NCBI GenBank assembly: GCA_945872195.1 | Contig: CAMBZO010000002.1 | Location: 1 to 27,928, forward strand | Length of the DNA stretch: 27,928 bases | Direction: 5' to 3' | Origin: Akkermansia muciniphila | GTDB taxonomy: Bacteria; Verrucomicrobiota; Verrucomicrobiia; Limisphaerales; SXTU01 | Shown here: positions 23,085 to 27,928 of the stretch, piece after piece | Numbering within the stretch: position 1 is the first letter of the stretch | How the letters are laid out: the number at the start of each line of letters is the position of its first letter | Notes under the pieces: model-generated | Told to the model about the DNA's origin: nothing | The model's input: only the letters and a program-made list of their open reading frames with translations | The model's database searches: none | Translations under genes and position numbers: made by a program

Positions 23085-23504
23085 TCAGGCGTGCGCATGA
23101 CGCGCAATAAACTTCGTCTTGATTGGCATCTTGGTTGCCGCTAGGCGCATCGCCTCGCGGGCCATAACCTCGGGGATGCCATCCACTTCAAACAGCACGT
23201 TTGCGGGCCGGATCACTGCCACCCAACCCTCGACGCCGCCCTTACCTGTGCCCATTCGGACTTCCAAGGGCTTTTTCGTGAAGGACTTGTCTGGAAAAAC
23301 TCGGATCCACATCTTGCCGCGACGCTTCATGTGGCGGGAAATCGCCACGCGGCAGGCTTCGATAACCTTGTTGTCGAGCCAGCAGCGCTCCAGCGCCATC
23401 AGGCCATATTCGCCAAATGCAACGGTGTTGCCGCGCGTGGCAAGGCCACGGCGTGCACCACGGTGCATTTTACGATACTTCACTCTTGCGGGCATCATCG
23501 CCAT
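23085..23504 (-). CDS. rplP: 50S ribosomal protein L16
   Basis: A large-subunit protein that helps position A-site tRNA, 139 residues. Core motifs: RVKYRKMHRGARRGLATRGN, MKRRGKMWIRVFPDK (with the arginine hydroxylated in E. coli) and MGTGKGGVEGWVAVIRPANV. The start MAMMPARVKYRK contains extra methionines at residues 3 and 4; the true start could be either, a difference of at most three residues. Confidence 0.96.
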   Translation of the reverse strand: MAMMPARVKYRKMHRGARRGLATRGNTVAFGEYGLMALERCWLDNKVIEACRVAISRHMKRRGKMWIRVFPDKSFTKKPLEVRMGTGKGGVEGWVAVIRPANVLFEVDGIPEVMAREAMRLAATKMPIKTKFIARHAHA

Positions 23505-23525
23505 ATCGAGTCCTAAGTCTGAAAG

Positions 23526-24206
23526 TTAATTGCCGTTGACCGGGGCTGAGACGGGAGCCATCGGCTTGATGTCCTTGTCCTTGGCCTCTTCCTTGCAGAT
23601 CCAGCATTTAACGCCGATCTTACCTTGGAGCGTTTTCGCCTCTGCAAAACCGTAGTCGATGTTTGCGCGCAAGGTGTGCAGCGGCACACTGCCTTCGAGA
23701 TACTTCTCCACCCGAGCGATCTCCGAGCCGCCGAGCCGTCCGGCACACCGGACGCGAATGCCCTGCACGCCCTGCATCTGCATGGTTGTCTGGACAGCCT
23801 TCTTCATCGCACGCCGGAAGGAGACGCGGCGCTCAAGCTGCTGCGCGATATTCTCCGCCACGAGCTGGGCATCGGACTCCGGGGACTTCACCTCGATGAT
23901 GTCCACGTAAACTTCCTTGCCGGTCATCTTGCTCAAGTCTTCCTTGAGTTTGTCAATCTCCGCGCCCTTGCGGCCAATTACAACACCCGGCCGTGCCGTG
24001 TAGATCGTGACACGGCAACGGTTCGCAGCGCGCTCGATACCGATGCGCGGGACAGATGCGGATTCGAGCTTCTTCTTGAGAATCGAGCGAATCTTGTAGT
24101 CCTCGATGAGGAGCGTGGCGAAGCCCTTCTTGTCGGAATACCACTTCGAGCGCCAGTCTTTGTTGACGGCGACGCGAAGACCGACGGGATTGGATTTTTG
24201 GCCCAT
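23526..24206 (-). CDS. rpsC: 30S ribosomal protein S3
   Basis: A protein of the mRNA entry channel, 226 residues. The start at 24206 gives MGQKSNPVGLRVAVNKDW, the canonical S3 N-terminus, 4 nt after rplV; the frame extends upstream but only over rplV coding sequence. The KH domain has GVVIGRKGAEIDKLKEDLSK with the GRKG loop, and the C-terminal domain has RVSFRRAMKKAVQTTMQMG-like helices and GIRVRCAGRLGGSEIARVE. Confidence 0.97.
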   Translation of the reverse strand: MGQKSNPVGLRVAVNKDWRSKWYSDKKGFATLLIEDYKIRSILKKKLESASVPRIGIERAANRCRVTIYTARPGVVIGRKGAEIDKLKEDLSKMTGKEVYVDIIEVKSPESDAQLVAENIAQQLERRVSFRRAMKKAVQTTMQMQGVQGIRVRCAGRLGGSEIARVEKYLEGSVPLHTLRANIDYGFAEAKTLQGKIGVKCWICKEEAKDKDIKPMAPVSAPVNGN

Positions 24207-24210
24207 ACGA

Positions 24211-24543
24211 TTACTGGTCGGAAAGGATGATTTTGATGTGGCTGTTCCGCTTGATAATGGGACCGGCGGAACCACGTGCCTTCGGGGTGAAGCGCTTCAG
24301 ACGCGACGCGGTCAGCGCCAGCGCCTCCTTGACTATGAGGTTCTCGGCTTTCAGACCGTTGTTGTTCTCGGCGTTCGCGATGGCGGAATCGAGCGTCTTG
24401 GCGACGGCCCGCGCGGACTTTCGCGGGATGACAGCCAAAACGTGCTTCGCCTTCAGCGCGGGCAAGCCCTGGATTTGGCGCACGACTTCGCGCACCTTTT
24501 GGGGGGACATCCGGAAATTCTTAAGAAATGCTTGAACTTGCAT
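24211..24543 (-). CDS. rplV: 50S ribosomal protein L22
   Basis: An exit-tunnel protein whose beta-hairpin lines the constriction, 110 residues. It starts MQVQAFLKNFRMSPQKVREV and has the signature helix AVAKTLDSAIANAENNNGL; the hairpin (residues about 80-100) ends PKARGSAGPIIKRNSHI. Its ATG is one base after rpsS, with GGAGG 9 nt upstream (24553-24557) as ribosome binding site. Confidence 0.97.
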   Translation of the reverse strand: MQVQAFLKNFRMSPQKVREVVRQIQGLPALKAKHVLAVIPRKSARAVAKTLDSAIANAENNNGLKAENLIVKEALALTASRLKRFTPKARGSAGPIIKRNSHIKIILSDQ

Positions 24544-24544
24544 A

Positions 24545-24826
24545 CTACTTGGCCTCCGCCTTGGCGGTGTGAGCGCCGTGCTTCTTGAAAATGCGGGTCA
24601 AAGAGAATTCACCCAGTTTGTGGCCGACCATGTTCTCTGTGACGAACACCGGCAAAAACTGCTTCCCATTATGGACATTGAACGTCAACCCGATGAAGTC
24701 CGGGGTGATGGTCGAGCGGCGCGACCAAGTCTTGATCGGCGTCTTCAAGTTCACAGCCTTGGCCTTCACGATCTTGTCCAGAAGACTCGCCTCGACAAAG
24801 GCACCTTTTTTGATTGAGCGTCCCAT
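24545..24826 (-). CDS. rpsS: 30S ribosomal protein S19
   Basis: A head-domain protein near the A-site tRNA, 93 residues. MGRSIKKGAFVEASLLDKIV, then TWSRRSTITPDFIGLTFNVH and the signature MVGHKLGEFSLTRIFKKHG are all present. Normal length. Confidence 0.97.
   Translation of the reverse strand: MGRSIKKGAFVEASLLDKIVKAKAVNLKTPIKTWSRRSTITPDFIGLTFNVHNGKQFLPVFVTENMVGHKLGEFSLTRIFKKHGAHTAKAEAK
24553..24557 (-). promoter_or_regulatory. Ribosome binding site of rplV
   Basis: GGAGG on the minus strand, 9 nt before the rplV ATG and inside the 3' end of rpsS. Confidence 0.6.
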
Positions 24827-24832
24827 AGTCTC

Positions 24833-25687
24833 TTACTGTTGCTTCATTGGGCGTCCATCGCGGCGAACCACGATGAACCGGTTGGAATCCTTCGTTTTGA
24901 TTCGGGTGCGTTTTCCCTTCGCAACCAAACCCCACGGCGAGGTGAGTTGCTGCCATCCGCCGCCACCTTTCGACTTGCCTTGGCCGCCGCCGTTGGGATG
25001 GTCCACCGGGTTGCGGGCTACACCGCGGCTGATCGGCCGAATGCCCCGATGCCGACTGCGCCCGGCTTTTCCGAGCACGACTTTTTCATGCTCGGTGTTA
25101 CCGACTTGGCCAATCGTGGCGTAGCATTCCTCGTTCACCTTGCGAATCTCTCCCGAAGGCAGGCGTATCTGCGCATACCCATCACCCACTGACATCAACG
25201 TGGCCGCAGAGCCGGCGGAACGGACCATCTGGGCACCTTGGCCAGGCATGATCTCAATCGCGTGAATGGGAAGGCCAACAGGCACCGACTTAAGTTGCAC
25301 AGAGTTACCAAGATCGGGAGGGGCGGTTGGTCCGGAAACCACCTTTGCCCCGACCTTCAATCCGACAGGCGCGACGATGTAACGCTTTTCGCCATCCTGA
25401 TAAGTGAGTAGCGCCAAGCGCGCCGTGCGGATGGGGTCGTATTCAATGGCTGACACCTCAGCCTGAACGCCGTGCTTGTTCCGCTTAAAATCCACCAGAC
25501 GGATCTTCTGCTTATGACCACCGCCAATGCCGCGTGCGGTGACGCGACCGTGCGTATTGCGCCCACCCGTCTTCTTGCGAATGACGACGAGGCTTTTCTC
25601 GGGCTTCTTCTTCGTGATATCGCTGTAGTCCGAGATCGTAATGTATCTCGTTGACGGCGTCAGCGGGCGGAAAGTCTTAACGGGCAT
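24833..25687 (-). CDS. rplB: 50S ribosomal protein L2
   Basis: A 23S rRNA-binding protein important for subunit association and peptidyl-transferase activity, 284 residues. RGIGGGHKQKIRLVDFKRNK and the signature RNPVDHPNGGGQGK are clear; the first histidine corresponds to the conserved His229 of E. coli, while the next position (His in E. coli) is Asn here. The N-terminus MPVKTFRPLTPSTRYITI is typical of non-proteobacterial L2. Confidence 0.97.
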   Translation of the reverse strand: MPVKTFRPLTPSTRYITISDYSDITKKKPEKSLVVIRKKTGGRNTHGRVTARGIGGGHKQKIRLVDFKRNKHGVQAEVSAIEYDPIRTARLALLTYQDGEKRYIVAPVGLKVGAKVVSGPTAPPDLGNSVQLKSVPVGLPIHAIEIMPGQGAQMVRSAGSAATLMSVGDGYAQIRLPSGEIRKVNEECYATIGQVGNTEHEKVVLGKAGRSRHRGIRPISRGVARNPVDHPNGGGQGKSKGGGGWQQLTSPWGLVAKGKRTRIKTKDSNRFIVVRRDGRPMKQQ

Positions 25688-25696
25688 GGCTGGAAA

Positions 25697-25978
25697 TTAG
25701 GTGAGGTTGATTTTTTCGCCCTTTTTCAAGGAGACGATGGCCTTCTTCCAGTTCACGTCACGACCAGCGTGCTTCGTGCTCTTGCGGCGGGCCTTGCCCC
25801 GGACGTTTAAAGTGTTCACCCCGGCGACCTTGACCTTGAAGAGTTCTTCCATGGCCTTGCGAATCTCGATCTTGTTCGCGCGACGGTCGGCCACAACGGT
25901 GTATTGGTTGAAGCGCTCGGACTGCATGGCGCCCTTCTCGCTGATGCGCACTGTCTTGATGATGTCGAAGGAATTCAT
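25697..25978 (-). CDS. rplW: 50S ribosomal protein L23
   Basis: A tunnel-exit protein that docks trigger factor and SRP, 93 residues. The family pattern is seen as IIKTVRISEKGAMQSERFNQ, YTVVADRRANKIEIRKAMEE and LFKVKVAGVNTLNVRGKARR. The segment where a KxxxP motif is usual is replaced by ISEKGAM, so this copy is a little divergent. It starts 5 nt after rplD. Confidence 0.95.
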   Translation of the reverse strand: MNSFDIIKTVRISEKGAMQSERFNQYTVVADRRANKIEIRKAMEELFKVKVAGVNTLNVRGKARRKSTKHAGRDVNWKKAIVSLKKGEKINLT

Positions 25979-25983
25979 GGCAG

Positions 25984-26610
25984 TTACTTGTTGGAGAGCC
26001 GGAGTGCGACCTTCTCCAAGGCAGACTTGGTGAAGACGAGCTTGTCGCAGAGAAGCGCGTCATACGTGTTGAGCTTCTCACCAGAGGTAAGTTCAACGTT
26101 CGGAACGTTGCGCGAGGCGCGGGTCAAATTCTTGTCCTCACTGGAAATCAGAAGGACAGTCCGGCCGCTCAATTTGAGCGTTCCAAGCACTCCGAGAAAT
26201 TCCTTGGTCTTGTGGGTGGCGAGCTTGAAGTCGTCCACAACCACCACGTCACCCGCCTTGAGCCGTTCACTGAGCGCCTTGCGCAGCGCGAGCGAGCGGA
26301 CCTTCTTGTTGATCTTCTTAGTGAAATCACGGGGGCGCGGACCGAACACCACACCACCGCCGGGCCACAACGGGGATTGGGTGGAACCGGCGCGTGCGCG
26401 ACCCGTGCCCTTTTGCCGCCACGGCTTCTTGTTCGTTCCCGAGACTTCGCCGACTGTCTTTGTGCAAGCCGTGCCGCTACGCTGTGCAGCGTTGTAGGCA
26501 ACGACAGCGTCATGAACTGCCTGCGTGCCCCGGCCATTTTCAATCAACTCAAAGCCGACCTCGACCTCGCCCTGATTGTTGCCTTTGTTGTCCAGAATGG
26601 GAAGTTTCAT
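25984..26610 (-). CDS. rplD: 50S ribosomal protein L4
   Basis: A tunnel protein whose extended loop lines the exit channel, 208 residues; in E. coli it also represses the S10 operon by binding its leader. Conserved loop residues: GTNKKPWRQKGTGRARAGS, SPLWPGGGVVFGPRPRDF. The C-terminal part LLISSEDKNLTRASRNVPNV is typical. It lies 9 nt after rplC. Confidence 0.97.
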   Translation of the reverse strand: MKLPILDNKGNNQGEVEVGFELIENGRGTQAVHDAVVAYNAAQRSGTACTKTVGEVSGTNKKPWRQKGTGRARAGSTQSPLWPGGGVVFGPRPRDFTKKINKKVRSLALRKALSERLKAGDVVVVDDFKLATHKTKEFLGVLGTLKLSGRTVLLISSEDKNLTRASRNVPNVELTSGEKLNTYDALLCDKLVFTKSALEKVALRLSNK

Positions 26611-26619
26611 GTCTCAGTC

Positions 26620-27354
26620 CTACTTCTTCTTGGCAGCGGCTTCTTTCTTGACCTTCGCGAGAGCCTCAGCCTGCGCCTTGGCAGCCTTCGCAGCTTCCTC
26701 GCGATCCTTGCGAGCCTGCACGATCGGATACTTCTTCGCCTCGCGAATCACGACGTAGTCGCCTTCGGAGCCTGGGATTGAACCCTTGATAAGCAACAAA
26801 TTGTCATCCTTGCGCACTTGGATGACTTCCAAGTTCTGCGTCGTGCGGCGCTGCTGGCCCAAATGGCCGGGCATCTTCATGCCGCGCATGACGGTGCCTG
26901 GAAACAGACGCTGACCGATCGCACCCGAACGGCGCTTCCAGCCTTTACAGCCGTGGGTAGCATCACCGCCGGCGAACGACCAGCGCGCAACAACACCTTC
27001 GAAGCCTCGACCCTTTGTCGTGCCGATGGCATCCACAAAATCTCCAACAGCGAAAATATCAGGCCCAACGATGTCACCAGGCTTGACCGCCAGTGTGAAG
27101 TCGCGGAATTCCTTGATACGCTTGACCGGCGCGCCCTTGTGCTTGGTGATGTGCCCCAAGACGGCCTTCGTCAGGCGCTGCGGCTTCTGGTCGTCGAACC
27201 CAAGTTGGACGGAGTTGTATCCGTCCCGGCCATCCTTGACCTTGACCTGCATCACACGGTTGGGACCCGCGAGCACAACCGTCACTGCGATGGCGTTACC
27301 GCTCGCGTCATACACACGCGTGTGGCCAAGTTTTTTTCCGAGCAAGCCAATCAT
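26620..27354 (-). CDS. rplC: 50S ribosomal protein L3 with lysine/alanine-rich C-terminal tail
   Basis: An early-assembly large-subunit protein. Of 244 residues, the first 205 are canonical: MIGLLGKKLGHTRVYD at the start and GAIGQRLFPGTVMRGMKMPG in the extended loop, with the Gln that is methylated by PrmB in E. coli. The last 40 residues form an Ala/Lys/Glu-rich tail (REEAAKAAKAQAEALAK) likely to be a charged helix projecting from the globular part. It starts 6 nt after rpsJ. Confidence 0.97.
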   Translation of the reverse strand: MIGLLGKKLGHTRVYDASGNAIAVTVVLAGPNRVMQVKVKDGRDGYNSVQLGFDDQKPQRLTKAVLGHITKHKGAPVKRIKEFRDFTLAVKPGDIVGPDIFAVGDFVDAIGTTKGRGFEGVVARWSFAGGDATHGCKGWKRRSGAIGQRLFPGTVMRGMKMPGHLGQQRRTTQNLEVIQVRKDDNLLLIKGSIPGSEGDYVVIREAKKYPIVQARKDREEAAKAAKAQAEALAKVKKEAAAKKK

Positions 27355-27360
27355 AACAGG

Positions 27361-27669
27361 TTAAATCTTGATGGTGATGTCAACGCCGGCCGGGAGGTTG
27401 AGTTTCTTCAACTCATCCACGGTCTTGGCGGTGGGGTCGAGAATATCCAGCAGGCGCTTGTGCGTGCGCTGCTCGAATGTCTCCTGTGATTTCTTGTCGG
27501 AGTGGGGGGAGCGGAGCACCGTGAGGCGCTCGATCCGTGTGGGAAGGGGGATGGGGCCAGCGACACGGGCGCCGCTGCGCTTGACCGTCTCCACGATGTC
27601 GTGGGCTGACTGGTCTATGACCCGGTGGTCGTAAGCCTTAAGTCGAATGCGAATGCGTTGTCCAGCCAT
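27361..27669 (-). CDS. rpsJ: 30S ribosomal protein S10
   Basis: A head-domain protein that also acts as NusE in transcription antitermination, 102 residues. MAGQRIRIRLKAYDHRVIDQ, GPIPLPTRIERLTVLRSPH and DKKSQETFEQRTHKRLLDI are highly conserved S10 sequence. It is the first ribosomal gene of the cluster. No Shine-Dalgarno sequence is visible before its ATG. Confidence 0.98.
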   Translation of the reverse strand: MAGQRIRIRLKAYDHRVIDQSAHDIVETVKRSGARVAGPIPLPTRIERLTVLRSPHSDKKSQETFEQRTHKRLLDILDPTAKTVDELKKLNLPAGVDITIKI

Positions 27670-27691
27670 ACAAAGAACAAATGTAAGAGAC

Positions 27692-27790
27692 CTATGCGCG
27701 CTCCACGGCTGCGCCCTCGCGTGCCCTTTCCGACTCGGCGAGTCGGCCCAGCACGCTCTTCATTTCACGAATTGTTTGACTGATCGTCAC
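27692..27790 (-). CDS. Candidate small ORF in the rpsJ leader
   Basis: A 32-codon reading frame from GTG (27790) to TAG, 22 nt upstream of the rpsJ ATG. It reads MTISQTIREMKSVLGRL, then AESERAREGAAVERA: a charged helix-like peptide. An in-frame TAA lies 5 codons before the GTG; an internal ATG would give 23 residues. Third codon positions are mostly G or C, as in the genes nearby. No homologous family is recognised and no Shine-Dalgarno sequence is seen. It could be a leader peptide controlling the S10 operon, or chance. Confidence 0.35.
   Translation of the reverse strand: MTISQTIREMKSVLGRLAESERAREGAAVERA
27730..27746 (-). promoter_or_regulatory. Perfect hairpin in the rpsJ leader
   Basis: CCGACTC and GAGTCGG pair perfectly around a 3-nt loop, 60 nt upstream of rpsJ and inside the candidate small ORF. 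No U-tract follows, so it is not an intrinsic terminator. In E. coli the S10 leader is a target of autoregulation by L4; this hairpin could be part of an analogous element, but the sequence alone does not show it. Confidence 0.45.
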
Positions 27791-27838
27791 TGTGTTTTCG
27801 TTTTACCCTCGCCGTGTTCACCCGACGAAAGGGCGGGC

Positions 27839-27866
27839 AAAATAGCAGTCCGCGTTTTCAGTGCAA
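27839..27866 (-). promoter_or_regulatory. Candidate promoter of the ribosomal protein cluster
   Basis: Minus-strand TTGCAC (27861-27866) and TATTTT (27839-27844) with a 16-nt spacer, in an A/T-rich block about 170 nt before rpsJ. The surrounding A/T content is markedly higher than the neighbouring DNA, which fits an upstream promoter element. The hexamers match the consensus only partly. Confidence 0.4.
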
Positions 27867-27928
27867 CATCTTTTCAAATCTTTTTTCATCGAGAAGGATT
27901 TTTGCCGACGCTTTCTCGCTTGCACAAG

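Noticed and set aside
24207..24275. Upstream extension of rpsC
   Set aside because: It overlaps rplV coding sequence; MGQKSNPVG is the standard S3 start.
27818..27889. A 23-codon frame starting MKKDLKRCC upstream of the rpsJ leader ORF
   Set aside because: It covers the putative promoter itself, so it could not be on the transcript from that promoter; likely chance in A-rich DNA.
1..27928. CRISPR arrays, insertion sequences, phage genes, toxin-antitoxin or defence genes
   Set aside because: None were seen: no spaced direct repeats of 25-40 bp, no transposase or integrase motifs, and no unexplained long gene of that type.

Overview
The window (27.9 kb, GC-rich) looks like a chromosomal segment of a Verrucomicrobiota bacterium, most likely in or near the Pedosphaera/Limisphaerales lineage. 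This placement is inferred from gene content: a short PSCyt1-type cytochrome domain, DUF1080 and DUF3500 secreted proteins, a fused MFS/spermidine-synthase protein, a ribosomal cluster that lacks rpmD (L30), and long low-complexity tails on several ribosomal proteins. No 16S rRNA is present to confirm it.

Left part (1-11925), mostly + strand: the 3' portion of an aldose 1-epimerase; a 924-residue membrane protein fused to a spermidine-synthase-like domain; a SWIM-zinc-finger SNF2 helicase; and a secreted PQQ-type beta-propeller. On the - strand lie a complete one-piece tmRNA gene (ssrA, 8158-8511) and a secreted alpha/beta hydrolase. Then comes a compact + strand operon of three exported proteins: a Tat-exported DUF3500 protein, a small c-type cytochrome and a DUF1080 protein. 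A strong bidirectional terminator at about 12050-12070 separates this part from the next.

Right part (12097-27669), all - strand: a joined S10-spc-alpha cluster in the order rpsJ-rplC-rplD-rplW-rplB-rpsS-rplV-rpsC-rplP-rpmC-rpsQ-rplN-rplX-rplE-rpsN-rpsH-rplF-rplR-rpsE-rplO-secY-adk-map-infA-rpmJ-rpsM-rpsK-rpsD-rpoA-rplQ. These genes supply ribosomal subunits, the RNA polymerase alpha subunit, the Sec translocon channel, an initiation factor, N-terminal methionine removal and adenylate balance. Spacing is tight, with ATGA overlaps at adk/map and infA/rpmJ, so one long transcript from a promoter near 27840-27866 is plausible. The leader before rpsJ holds a perfect hairpin inside a possible 32-codon small ORF.

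No CRISPR array, insertion sequence, prophage or defence system is visible. The most unusual signals are (i) two arrays of a degenerate 7-bp tandem repeat with an ACTC core, one filling the rpsK-rpsD spacer and one inside the coding sequence of the membrane/spermidine-synthase fusion, (ii) a tmRNA with a very short encoded tag (ANEELALAA), (iii) an RGG-rich N-terminal tail on S5 and a 63-residue Ala/Lys/Pro tail on S11, (iv) a divergent IF-1 overlapping map by 40 nt, and (v) the candidate leader ORF ahead of rpsJ.
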